The translations under genes and the position numbers were made by a program. Under the pieces are notes generated by a model. It made no database searches, was not told the DNA's origin, and saw only the letters and a program-made list of their open reading frames with translations. A DNA stretch of 64,000 nt from DTU019 sp050949825 (GTDB lineage Bacteria > Bacillota > Syntrophomonadia > Syntrophomonadales > Syntrophomonadaceae), in NCBI GenBank assembly GCA_050949825.1, contig JBMNGL010000001.1, positions 124,001-188,000 on the forward strand, read 5' to 3'. Shown piece after piece: positions 19,701 through 26,782 of the stretch (within the stretch, counting starts at the first letter, position 1; each line of letters begins with the position of its first letter).

Positions 19701-19940
19701 AATACCTACCGTGGCATCCTTAAGATACTGGCCGGTAATCAACACCCGGCGTTGCTCCAGCTGCCGCTCGGCATTATAAATCTTGAAGATGGTAATGCTT
19801 TGCACCGTATACTGTTGGGGATCAAAGGCCTGCACTGATTTCGATCCCGTGAAAAATGCGCACAAAAAGACCAGGAGCCCCACCAGAAGCCGGGCCCCAA
19901 TCCTGGCTGCGGATTTTTCCATTAACATGCCCTTTAGCAT
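13722..19940 (-). CDS. Giant secreted IPT/TIG-repeat surface protein
   Basis: A 2072-residue exported protein. The start is ATG 19940: GGGAGG at 19947-19952 sits 6 nt before it, while the ATG at 19946 abuts the site. A signal peptide ends around SVQAF. At least eight IPT/TIG immunoglobulin-like units follow, recognisable from starts such as PIITAVNPDVTTVEGG, PKITSFAPKSGNTG, PVITSIEPNQGSTQGG, PRITALLPARGSGAG, PKITRIIPNEGPKQG and PSITSVSPAFGPASGG. One unit contains an acidic stretch (DANRNQIWDPNE, DINLNNRWDSE) resembling paired EF-hand/dockerin calcium loops. A fibronectin type III-like domain (WDPVAGATQYETHVI) and a non-repetitive 230-residue end follow. No SLH, LPXTG or membrane anchor is visible. 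It may be an adhesin or a structural surface fibre; function is inferred. Confidence 0.85.
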   Translation of the reverse strand: MLKGMLMEKSAARIGARLLVGLLVFLCAFFTGSKSVQAFDPQQYTVQSITIFKIYNAERQLEQRRVLITGQYLKDATVGIITSSGYQELKDRINNSEGLLQFNINQDQTGSYLVIEGQTIAVNEGAMPSLTGIGRKVRVGIDDLSLTGTNLKAVRDSIPDITAGYEHEGAYTPIDESFFINDSLVTITKPSGALGLQNLIFEKTETASYAFGSGVPSPVIINIKYTYRDQFRFVQDLAVQGLEMYPNRGEAGSKLFFQAPHPQLNSYDVFFLKNIDGTDPYTNANKGQNRTFQSNINQMDILTVEIPNLPVGEYYVILTNPVAPGYDPMSQVVQELIVGSPLYQKFTIIDANIKSAILNIQPAYGPDTGSRVTITGQFFGTLNIPEYVPDNNTISTPVPPVNCKELLLDYAPGTYRGVEIKKAQRKLKVVIGDQATFIPKADNSGYELSFHTDLDVITVMSAQVADAMTDPRKDVVVETETTLTRRDDSTVVFRERAALSKGYTYIPSKIVPQILSMSPDKIQVSSSAGHYVVPEDRMAAITGSNFAVTRFINAAGEEIVRFPIIELGPELILDKNSRPDLYLRVFDKNGREVDGTESNELGSRILFIIPGNSAVNTLGTNYLKVINPIKNSINPGLSALRNDFISFVNPESNRLPIITAVNPDVTTVEGGETINIEGSNFMTGVKVFIDGSEIGQIRRQEDGKKITLVAPAGREGKTQLQVMNPEGGMDTRPFTYVLTYTNPKITSFAPKSGNTGTLVLVRGENFLKPEPAAKEINPLKLIGTRILLEGQEINQYNRDPGSGKIELRDYTNDGQPLLSIVNRSGSGAYLDVADYYQAVVLQAADGSGDIYTLDKDYRGDIILSNGADRTYTLELGKDERILAILSNGVAAPLTVTASGLNVATGPPLNLNMKTLYKVDSSNHITGKRVNVMDSQTLLFTVPILDADGYYDLTVVNPDTKRDSRIDQMGFYYYKLPLSRPVITSIEPNQGSTQGGYSIDIKGQEFEDNGSTKVKVFINGIEISAMDTVVSSKGDMITVKVPAYPGDLRQEKATDHLTVPVVVVNPDGGSAGIEQGFTYIVPSSHPRITALLPARGSGAGVQVVEIIGTDFRYFEPYDDANRNQIWDPNESFSDINLNNRWDSEADFDDPETDWREAIAIDHNQYDYYYDSPVLPRVFFGRQTAQIVEFARGYIKVLAPAHGAGVVDVYLVNNDAGISNTMRYTFEGSSPKITRIIPNEGPKQGRQYVEIFGSGFANSPVPVWQNGTVNTISMPLIRFGNIDNRSIPRGQPNAGRIDNGFATVRLEGGLTVEYRAVGELKLTVEERGQFFEMSCAYDDSRRFFVMSELCLRGDDSTAYGGNELLKVSIEERRLIVERGYAPQAQIFLSDQLTVETPSYYTVGIVPVRIYNPDGGQASGKYEYKNPDSHPRIINITRDGKEPQEITIDGKTSRILKVNYRAQAVVSILGEDFREGARIQVGDLFSVEPKDIRYELPGKLAFVMPGITEKSIGALHRVVVINSDGGTAASDQIPGSMSIYIQFTSGETSPSITSVSPAFGPASGGTVVTILGADFRRGIDGYKDPLGVYFGAIKVADTDVQLLDYKTCQVISAPGSPGPVDVKLENPDGVLAHYNAGYTYISTPAISAVLDPADADEKSSITEISVLGGQQIKIKGSGFLPGAQVIFNPVLAETGSAARGNPLYRTVERVVAGRNSQESEPFYLQSGAAGSAVTVLSEDTLLVTTPSGQIGSSGLLVCNPDGGASPIFSLSYDLPELPAPNQVAAEIIHDRYTDYDRYIKVHWDPVAGATQYETHVIIDRQKEYIGSTPLTTFVYPNLKANTSYQFVVTAVGNFGSSPPSMKSNRVRTGARAGVPDSDGKPGEQSSMTRSGDTVYYTIGAEDTGNSWLLDLTQGELAGAQEVVVAIPAVLIARNSNSALRIKSLEYEVIINPAVFNSESVRAYAHRDDAGVRFRIAPAAGQTGLVPGNSLSTPYAFEAQFYQGLNHNSLDYLAGNFSMSLSYDQLKAQLRRLNQVQPYRFDLYQGKWVPLPGAYAAGGWHSVNRLGIYSIIGNRG

Positions 19941-20093
19941 GGTCATCCTCCCACTAACCGCCTAATAGGTCAAATGTCTCCTTGATATTATCGACAACTG
20001 CAAGAGGCGACTTTAAGCTTTTAAACGCCTTAGTGCAGAATTGACCCTATTCGCTCGGAAGCGGTTGGAGAAGGCCTTACTCGGCAAGATAGA

Positions 20094-21206
20094 TTATTCA
20101 ATTTCGGCCGCCACCTCTTCAAAGGCAACCACCACCAGTGGATCAAACCGGGTGCCAATCCCCCTTTTGATTCCTGCCAGGGCCAGACCGTGATCACAGC
20201 GCTCTTCCTCTGCGGCCAATTTGGTAAGGGCATCATATACATCGGCTACTGCAATAATGCGGGCCGCCAGGGGTATTTCGGTATGATGGAGCCCTTCCGG
20301 GTAGCCGCTGCCATCGTAGCGCTCATGATGATAGCGTATGGCCGCCTCTATGTCAGCAAAAGCCTTTCCCGCCGGTATCAAATCAGCCCCCAGCGAGGCA
20401 TGATCCAATTCACTGTCTTCGCTTAAGACCCATTTGCCAATATCATGCAGCAGGGCAGCATATGCCAAAAACGTCAACTCCTTACGGCTCATACCTAAGC
20501 GCTGACCGATGAGGCGACTTATCCGGGCAACCCTTTTGGCGTGGCCGTTAAAAGTTGGCTGATGGCTTTCCATGGCCGTAATGCTTACGGTGAGCAGGCT
20601 TTGCGCAAGATCTTGCTGCTGTTCCTGTTCCTGCAAACGGTCCAGCACCACCGCCACATGCCGGCGCAGGATCTCTAAAACAGCCTGCAGATTCTTGGCC
20701 CCGGAAGACTGCGCCGCATTTATTAATAACAGGGCTTGCGGGTCGGGGCCCTGCAGTGGCAATACAGCCAGGTTTTCGACCCCGGTCGGCATATTTAAGC
20801 CCTCTTCCTGCCCGGTGAGGATTAGTACCCGACCGGCATTGACACTCTGCTGAGCCCAGCTTGAAGCCTGTTCCCACTGTATGACCGGATCCACTTCATT
20901 GGCAGGCCCTGGGTAAATCTGCACTTGTGCTGTTGGGAACAGCCTTTGGAGGATCTTCTGAATCTGATAGATGACTTCCGGGCTGCTTTGTACAGGGTGC
21001 AATTCGGACAGCCCGGTTAGGATCCTGCCCTGCATGTTAAGGGTCTGCAGGGTTTTAATATAGACTGCTCCCAGCCAGGTAATGGCCACCCCGGCCAAGA
21101 GTAGCAAGACCACCACCAGCAGCTGAGGAAACTCCAACACCAGGGCCACTGAACACAACAGGGCCGTACCGGCCAGACCAATGGCTAAAAACGCTTTGTG
21201 GTCCAT
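20094..21206 (-). CDS. HD-GYP domain protein (putative cyclic-di-GMP phosphodiesterase)
   Basis: A 370-residue protein with two N-terminal membrane segments (about residues 4-45), a GAF-like cytosolic region, and a C-terminal HD-GYP domain. The HD motif is LLHDIGKW; the GYP signature is HHERYDGSGYPEG, followed by AARIIAVADVYDAL, all characteristic of the HD-GYP phosphodiesterases that hydrolyse c-di-GMP. The start is taken at ATG 21206 after AAGGG; ATG 21233 lacks a site. It lies about 150 bp upstream of the giant surface protein in the same direction, suggesting that surface assembly is linked to c-di-GMP level, but that link is inference. Confidence 0.87.
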   Translation of the reverse strand: MDHKAFLAIGLAGTALLCSVALVLEFPQLLVVVLLLLAGVAITWLGAVYIKTLQTLNMQGRILTGLSELHPVQSSPEVIYQIQKILQRLFPTAQVQIYPGPANEVDPVIQWEQASSWAQQSVNAGRVLILTGQEEGLNMPTGVENLAVLPLQGPDPQALLLINAAQSSGAKNLQAVLEILRRHVAVVLDRLQEQEQQQDLAQSLLTVSITAMESHQPTFNGHAKRVARISRLIGQRLGMSRKELTFLAYAALLHDIGKWVLSEDSELDHASLGADLIPAGKAFADIEAAIRYHHERYDGSGYPEGLHHTEIPLAARIIAVADVYDALTKLAAEEERCDHGLALAGIKRGIGTRFDPLVVVAFEEVAAEIE

Positions 21207-21674
21207 ATTTGGTATCACCCTTCTCTCTAACATTATTTGATGATTCTACGGCTAAGAGTAATAATTTTGAGACGCGGATAACGCTGAACTGCAATGTGCT
21301 ATAAACAGAGTTGTCATTGCTATGAAAGTCCCTGTTTGAAAGTCTCTGTTTTTGTCATTCTGAGCGCAGAGCCCCTGTCATTCTGAGCGCAGAGCCCCTG
21401 TCATTCTGAGCGCAGCGAAGAATCTTGAGTCTAACAGAGCCCGCCGGGGAAAGATCCTTCGCTCCGCTCAGGATGACAGGGTGAAGATCCTTCATTCATT
21501 TACGGTGACAACCACAGGCTTCTGTCATTACGGGATGTTAAAGCTATCGCTTCTTATTATATCCACAATCTTCCTCAAGACCAAACCATCTTTTATAGTT
21601 GTCAGGCATCACAAAATGGACATCAACCCCACATCTGGTATAATGGCCCTAGAAAAGAGAGAAAGGAAGATGTT
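21207..21674. other. Non-coding region between HD-GYP and cyclophilin genes
   Basis: No supported gene. It holds the start region of the HD-GYP gene, the tandem and inverted repeats listed separately (21354-21480), and the upstream region of ppiB, whose ribosome site GGAAG lies just before 21675. Confidence 0.6.
21354..21480. repeat. Tandem 23-bp repeat plus inverted copy of a dispersed repeat
   Basis: Two perfect 23-bp units (21354-21376 and 21377-21399), each beginning GTCATTCTGAGCGCAG, run into a third partial copy at 21400. The third copy continues as CGAAGAATCTT and then meets a near-complementary arm at 21451-21478 (AAGATCCTTCGCTC...), forming an imperfect hairpin of roughly 28-bp arms. 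Related copies occur at 22300-22386 and 54117-54165. The element contains no open reading frame and looks like a small dispersed palindromic repeat. Confidence 0.85.
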
Positions 21675-22196
21675 ATGACTACCAACCCGGTTGTTACAAT
21701 GGAAATGGAAAATGGGGCTATTATAAAGGCCGAACTGTATCCTGAAAACGCTCCAAATACGGTCAATAACTTTATCTCCCTGGTAAAAAGCGGATTTTAC
21801 AATGGGTTGACCTTTCACCGCATAATTCCCGGGTTTATGATTCAAGGCGGCTGCCCCCGGGGCACTGGAACCGGCGGCCCGGGCTACTGTATTCGCGGTG
21901 AGTTTTCCGGCAATAAGGTCCCCAATGACCTTAAACACCAAAGGGGAGTACTTTCCATGGCCAGAAGCCAGCATCCGGATTCTGCCGGCTCGCAGTTCTT
22001 TATTATGGTCGCAGCCGCACCGCATCTGGATGGTCAGTATGCCGCCTTCGGGCAGGTAGTGGAAGGAATGGAGGCCGTGGACGCTATAGTGGCGCAGCAG
22101 CGAGACTTCCGCGACCGTCCTTTGACCGAGCAGCGTATTAAGCAGGTTCAGACAGAGACCTTTGGGGTTGAATACCCCCCGGTGGAAAAGAAATAG
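21675..22196 (+). CDS. ppiB: Peptidyl-prolyl cis-trans isomerase, cyclophilin type
   Basis: A 173-residue cytosolic cyclophilin that speeds proline isomerisation in folding proteins. The active-site arginine is in FHRIIPGFMIQGG, and the binding-site segments SAGSQFFIM, AFGQVVEGMEAVDAI and GTGTGGPGY follow in family order. Length is that of small bacterial PpiB, without a signal peptide. The start ATG 21675 has GGAAG upstream. It stands alone between two repeat copies, so it is probably a single-gene transcript. Confidence 0.95.
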   Translation: MTTNPVVTMEMENGAIIKAELYPENAPNTVNNFISLVKSGFYNGLTFHRIIPGFMIQGGCPRGTGTGGPGYCIRGEFSGNKVPNDLKHQRGVLSMARSQHPDSAGSQFFIMVAAAPHLDGQYAAFGQVVEGMEAVDAIVAQQRDFRDRPLTEQRIKQVQTETFGVEYPPVEKK

Positions 22197-22505
22197 CCCC
22201 GGGGTGTACCCTGAAGCGAGTATCACGGTGTCACGGGTATCATGGGTACGGCAGGTTGTGTGACTGTTTTCAAAACGATTAAAGCCTAACCCTAATACTG
22301 TTGTCATCCTGAACGAAGCGAAGGATCTTTCCCCGGAAGGTGTTCGCTGCCCGAAAGATCCTTCGGGCATTGCCCTCAGATGACAAAAAAAGAGGGCTTT
22401 CACAGCAATGACATCGCTGCGTGGAAGGTTTCACACCACCTGCCGTCCCCGTGACACCAGTGACAACCCCTCGCCCGTTTCAAAAGCAAATATAAGGAGG
22501 GCATC
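22197..22505. other. Non-coding region with dispersed repeat
   Basis: No gene is supported. It holds the second copy of the dispersed palindrome (22300-22386) and the AAGGAGG ribosome site for the hotdog gene just before 22506. Confidence 0.6.
22300..22386. repeat. Second copy of the dispersed palindromic repeat
   Basis: Left arm TTGTCATCCTGAACGAAG with AAGGATCTTTCCCC, right arm GAAAGATCCTTCGGG and ending CAGATGACAA. The outer arms are complementary across an internal asymmetric region. It shares its core with the 21.4 kb and 54.1 kb copies. Confidence 0.8.
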
Positions 22506-22976
22506 ATGAACAGACAACCGGTTTCCAGGATGTGTTTTCTTTGCGGTCAAGAGAATGAGATCGGCCTTAAAATGAGTTGGCACAATTTTCCAGAAGAGGG
22601 GAAGGTTCGCGCTAAGCTTGAAATACCAGAACACTTTAACGGCTATCCCGGATTTGTACATGGCGGTATTGTAGCCGCTATTTTGGATGAGACTTCCGGC
22701 CGAGCCTTAATGGTCAATGGCGACAATGACCGTTTGTTTGTCACCGCCCGACTGGAGGTCAAATATCGTCATCCGGTCCCTACCAAAACACCCCTTATGG
22801 TTACCGGATGGGTTGTTAAGGGAGGCAGTAGCCGGGCCCGGGTGGCGGCTGAGATTAGCCTGCCTGACGGAAAATGTCTGGCATCCTGTAAGGCTACGGT
22901 GCTCAGACCGCCACAGGAATATTATGAATTGTGGAACTGGCAGCAGGAAGCAGAGCACTGGAAGGTTCCTGATTAG
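22506..22976 (+). CDS. Hotdog-fold thioesterase (PaaI-like)
   Basis: A 156-residue hotdog-fold protein with the HGGIVAAILDE helix motif near residue 59, typical of PaaI/YbgC-like acyl-CoA thioesterases; the acidic residue in that motif supplies the catalytic base. The N-terminus MCFLCGQENEIGLKM carries a CxxC pair common in this subfamily. The substrate acyl-CoA is unknown. ATG 22506 follows a perfect AAGGAGG. It is monocistronic as seen. Confidence 0.85.
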   Translation: MNRQPVSRMCFLCGQENEIGLKMSWHNFPEEGKVRAKLEIPEHFNGYPGFVHGGIVAAILDETSGRALMVNGDNDRLFVTARLEVKYRHPVPTKTPLMVTGWVVKGGSSRARVAAEISLPDGKCLASCKATVLRPPQEYYELWNWQQEAEHWKVPD

Positions 22977-23058
22977 GAGCGATGTACTTCGCCTTCCGCT
23001 CAAAAATCAGGGGGGACCGGTCCTTTGATTCCCTGTGATCACGCCCGTCCTTCGTATT

Positions 23059-25599
23059 TTAATGGTTATGGGATTGACTGGCCCTCAGGCTGTAAGCGGC
23101 CTTTTTAACATACATCATATCGTCTGCTTCGATGAAGGTGCTCTCCATATCCTGGCCTGGGACGGATTTTAAGGCATACCCAATAGACATGCTCAGGCGA
23201 ATGGACCCGGGATTAATCCGATTGCGCTGTATTATTTCGTTCTTAATCCTATCACATTGCTTCTGCAGTGCTTCACTGCAAGTATTGGGTATAATTATGG
23301 CAAATTCATCGCCGCCAATTCGGGCTGCAACCTGAGGGTAAGGGGCGCAGGCCTTTAAAACCGAGGCCGCCAATTTAATCAAATCATCTCCGGCTTTATG
23401 TCCATGCTGATCATTGATCAATTTCAAATCATCGATATCACAGATGATAATGCCTGCAGGAAAAAATTCTTCCACCCCACTAATCAGCTTCATCTGCTCG
23501 TCAAAATATCCCCGATTGTACATTCCGGTCAGGGGGTCATGCATGCTGAGGTATTTTAGAGTCTCCTCCAACCGCTTGCTTTCAGTAATATCCCTGCCTA
23601 CGGCTTGATATTCAGTGATGTCGCCATAAAGGGTAAATATCGCCCTGATGGTCCACTGCTGCCAACGAATCCTGCCATCAGGCAAGCGCACCTGGTGCTC
23701 AATGGTTGAAATGGGATGGTTTTTATCGATATGCTGGAGGCTGTTATGCAGCTTGTACATATCTTCGGCCAGGATATCGGCAGTGATAAGCTGCCCAATC
23801 ATGGCCGCTTTCTCACGCTTAAAGCAATAGCATACGGCATCATTAACAAAGGTAATGCGGCCCCCGGTGCTAAAGCGATAGATCAGTTCGGTCTGTTCTT
23901 CCACTACCATGCGGTAACGGGTTTCACTGGCTCGCAGGGCTTCCTCCATATGCTTACGGTCAGAAATATCGATGATAGAGCCAACTATTCTAACCACTTT
24001 TCCACTGTCATTTTGAATGGCTTTGCCGCGGTTTAGCACCCATAGCCAGGACCCATCCGATTTAATCATACGATGTTCAACTTCCTGACGCAGCATCTTG
24101 CCATTTTGATACTGCTGGTACATGATCCGCACCTTCTCGTGATCATCAGAATGAATATGTTCCCACAAATGCCCAAAACTGATTCGTGAATAAGAGTAAT
24201 CAATCATGTCAAAAAAACCCTGGGAAAGATATAACTCCCCACTGCTTAAATCCCAATCCCAAATCCCGTCCCTGACCCCATCCATAACCAGGGCATACCT
24301 TTCTTCGCTCTTGCGCAAAGCCTCCTCAGCCGATCTTTGCGCGGTCAGGTCGCGGGCGATACACTCCACATATTGTGTCTGGTTACGGTGCTCCGTGACC
24401 AGGACAAAGGTGTGCTCCAGGGTGCGCACCACACCCTGAGGATCAATCCATTGCAGTGCGATGGGGGCGGTAACCTTTTGGCCTGACTGCAAAGCCTTAA
24501 TAACACTGCAGAATATGGGACGAGATTCAGGGTGTAACAGGGTCATCATAAAACCGGGCCTGTACAACCATTCCTCCATATGATGACCACTGATAGCCAG
24601 GGCAGCCGGATTGACATAACTCATACACATGTCATCCAGCTTTAAGCGGTAAATAGCCTCACCTGCACAATTAGTAAGCCGTTCATAGCTGGCATTAATA
24701 TCGGCAATTTCTTTTTCCTGGCGGCGCAAGTCGCTGACATCCCGGCTGATGCCGATAAATACTTCCTCTCCACTCCACTGCGCCAGGCTGAAGCATGATT
24801 CGATTTCAAGGCTGTTGCCATACCGGGTAGTCATGGCGAGCAGGCCACAGGCACGGATGCCTTTTCGGGTTTGCTCGATCATATGGCGCACGGTTGTCTG
24901 GTGCTGGGGCAGGCAAAGATCAAATATATTGGTGTGAATTAATTCTCGCAGGCTGTACCCGAGACGAAGCTGCATGAATTGGTTTGCTGCCAGTATGAGT
25001 CCAAAAGGGTCAAATACCACTATTAGATCCTCTACCCCATTGAAAATGTTTTCCAGGTTTCTGCTTTTTTCCCTATACTGCTCCTGTAATTTAATACGTT
25101 CCATTCCGCTTTCCAGGATTTCGCCGATGCTGACCAGTATGCTGGCATGAGCATGACTAAAGGCCGGCTTGCTGCGGCCCCAGATGCAAATGGCACCATA
25201 TACGTTTCCCTGGGCCAGAAGGGGGATAATAATCTCGGTTTGAGGATTGGGTTTGCTCCTGGCATTCAACGCGGATGGACTGCTATGTCCATCCCATACC
25301 TGCGGCAATCCAGATACAAAGACACTTCTATAGGGTTCTGCATCTATGGAGAGGCCATCCAAACCGTCCTGTTCATCGGGATTAATGCCATAAGCGCACT
25401 TCATCCGGGCCAGTCCCGTTGAAGATTCCAGGATATAGATAAGTCCTGCATTATAGCCCAGCAATTCAATAGTGGATTTGAGTACGCGTTCAAAAAGGTC
25501 ATCCAGGTTTTCGCTTCTATTTATGGCCAGCATTATACGGCTAATCAACTTAATATGCTGACTAATATTCTGATCGGCGGTTTTTTCTGGTATGGACAT
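23059..25599 (-). CDS. GAF/PAS sensor diguanylate cyclase
   Basis: An 846-residue cytosolic signalling protein with no membrane segment. An N-terminal GAF-like domain (about residues 10-175) is followed by four PAS/PAC units (about 180-290, 295-420, 425-550, 555-675) and a C-terminal GGDEF domain with the intact signature ARIGGDEFAIII, so it can probably make cyclic-di-GMP. The RxxD inhibitory site normally five residues upstream of GGDEF is absent (YPQVAARIGGDEF), so product inhibition is not expected. The start is ATG 25599 after GAGGG; an ATG 11 codons upstream has no site. With the HD-GYP gene at 20-21 kb this gives both arms of c-di-GMP turnover within 5 kb. Confidence 0.9.
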   Translation of the reverse strand: MSIPEKTADQNISQHIKLISRIMLAINRSENLDDLFERVLKSTIELLGYNAGLIYILESSTGLARMKCAYGINPDEQDGLDGLSIDAEPYRSVFVSGLPQVWDGHSSPSALNARSKPNPQTEIIIPLLAQGNVYGAICIWGRSKPAFSHAHASILVSIGEILESGMERIKLQEQYREKSRNLENIFNGVEDLIVVFDPFGLILAANQFMQLRLGYSLRELIHTNIFDLCLPQHQTTVRHMIEQTRKGIRACGLLAMTTRYGNSLEIESCFSLAQWSGEEVFIGISRDVSDLRRQEKEIADINASYERLTNCAGEAIYRLKLDDMCMSYVNPAALAISGHHMEEWLYRPGFMMTLLHPESRPIFCSVIKALQSGQKVTAPIALQWIDPQGVVRTLEHTFVLVTEHRNQTQYVECIARDLTAQRSAEEALRKSEERYALVMDGVRDGIWDWDLSSGELYLSQGFFDMIDYSYSRISFGHLWEHIHSDDHEKVRIMYQQYQNGKMLRQEVEHRMIKSDGSWLWVLNRGKAIQNDSGKVVRIVGSIIDISDRKHMEEALRASETRYRMVVEEQTELIYRFSTGGRITFVNDAVCYCFKREKAAMIGQLITADILAEDMYKLHNSLQHIDKNHPISTIEHQVRLPDGRIRWQQWTIRAIFTLYGDITEYQAVGRDITESKRLEETLKYLSMHDPLTGMYNRGYFDEQMKLISGVEEFFPAGIIICDIDDLKLINDQHGHKAGDDLIKLAASVLKACAPYPQVAARIGGDEFAIIIPNTCSEALQKQCDRIKNEIIQRNRINPGSIRLSMSIGYALKSVPGQDMESTFIEADDMMYVKKAAYSLRASQSHNH

Positions 25600-25644
25600 T
25601 CTTACCCTCGCTTTCCTCTGTCTGTTATGCATTATATCGGAAAT

Positions 25645-26424
25645 TCATAGCCAGCATTTCACGACATTTTGCGGGTAGGTCTGATACAATATAATTTCGC
25701 GCCCCACATCACAGCCCTGCTGGGTAAGATATCGGGCTACAGTATTCTCGGCCAGGTCTGGATCATTATTCTGCTGGCTCAGATGGGCCAAAAAAACCCG
25801 CAATCCGGGTTTCAATCTGCTTTGCGCCAGAATCCGCGCGCTATGATCATTGGAGAGATGCCCCTGCCCACCGCTGATGCGTTCCTTGAGAAAACGCGGA
25901 TAGGGTCCTTTGGCCAGCATTTCACGGTCATGGTTGGCCTCCAATACAGCTGCGTCGGCATCGGAGAAAGCAGCTATGACCTGCCCGGTAACAGTGCCGA
26001 TATCTGTAGCAAAGACTAATTTCCGCCCCCGGTAACGAAAGGTAAACCCAACCGGATCAATGGCATCATGGCAAATTGGAAAGCATTCAATCTCTACGGA
26101 GTTGATATTCATGGCATCGTTCAGGACCTGGCAACATGCCAAGGGGATGTTGTCTTGAAATGGAAGGCACTCCCAGGTTTTAATCCGTGCATAGACTGGT
26201 ACCTGATGACGGCGGGCCAGCACTTCAACCCCTTTGATATGATCGCTGTGCTCATGGGTTAAAAGAACGGCATCAAGTTGCTGAACATCACTGCCCGCCG
26301 TTTTCAAGCCGGCAGCGATACGCCGGGCGCTAATGCCCGCATCAATCAGTATGCTGGTGGGACCGAATTGAAACAAGGCAGCATTCCCGGTACTGCCGCT
26401 GGCCAGTATATGTATCTTGATCAT
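25645..26424 (-). CDS. MBL-fold hydrolase of the YycJ/WalJ type
   Basis: A metallo-beta-lactamase-fold protein of about 259 residues. The zinc motif is LTHEHSDHIKG, with further ligands in PICHDAIDPVGF, FATDIGTVT and VFLAHLSQQNNDP, the YycJ/WalJ arrangement. The opening IKIHILASGSTGNA is typical of that family, whose members are linked with DNA or wall metabolism near WalRK in Bacillus; no walRK is here, so the function is open. ATG 26424 lies nine bases after GAGGG; a GTG two codons upstream is an alternative start. It lies 45 bp upstream of the sensor cyclase gene. Confidence 0.85.
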   Translation of the reverse strand: MIKIHILASGSTGNAALFQFGPTSILIDAGISARRIAAGLKTAGSDVQQLDAVLLTHEHSDHIKGVEVLARRHQVPVYARIKTWECLPFQDNIPLACCQVLNDAMNINSVEIECFPICHDAIDPVGFTFRYRGRKLVFATDIGTVTGQVIAAFSDADAAVLEANHDREMLAKGPYPRFLKERISGGQGHLSNDHSARILAQSRLKPGLRVFLAHLSQQNNDPDLAENTVARYLTQQGCDVGREIILYQTYPQNVVKCWL

Positions 26425-26782
26425 ATGCACTTTCCCTCTTTGCTTTCATGGGATTGAGGTTCGAGGTTCATTTTAAAGCTTTTTCGTCAACGGCTTCAGT
26501 ATCACAGCCGATAACGGTTTACACCTTCTCCACAAAATATTATTTTAACATAATTTGCCTGTCCTGCCTATGGCATGCTGCAGTACCTGTTCAAGTAATG
26601 CTTCAGGTAGGTGTTTATTTAACCAACCACATTAAATATCTGTCCGGCAGAGGGTTTCAAGACTGCTAACCGTATAAATTCATAATCCATTAGCGTTTGA
26701 CCCTCTGGCCGGTCATTTTGTCATTTGGCAAAAATGCCTCTGAATGTGATAAACTGGTTTCAAATTGATGATGGGATGTCTT
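26425..26782. other. Divergent intergenic region
   Basis: Between the oppositely oriented YycJ-like and transglutaminase-like genes; it must contain both promoters. A plus-strand candidate is TTGGCA, 17 bp, GATAAA at about 26725-26750. No supported gene; several short ORFs have no ribosome site. Confidence 0.35.

Noticed and set aside
21354..21480. CRISPR array
   Set aside because: Two perfect 23-bp units are directly adjacent with no spacers, and no cas gene is nearby.
21609..22403. A 264-codon minus-strand ORF opposite ppiB
   Set aside because: It is a shadow of cyclophilin, and part of it is the repeat element (RMTT).
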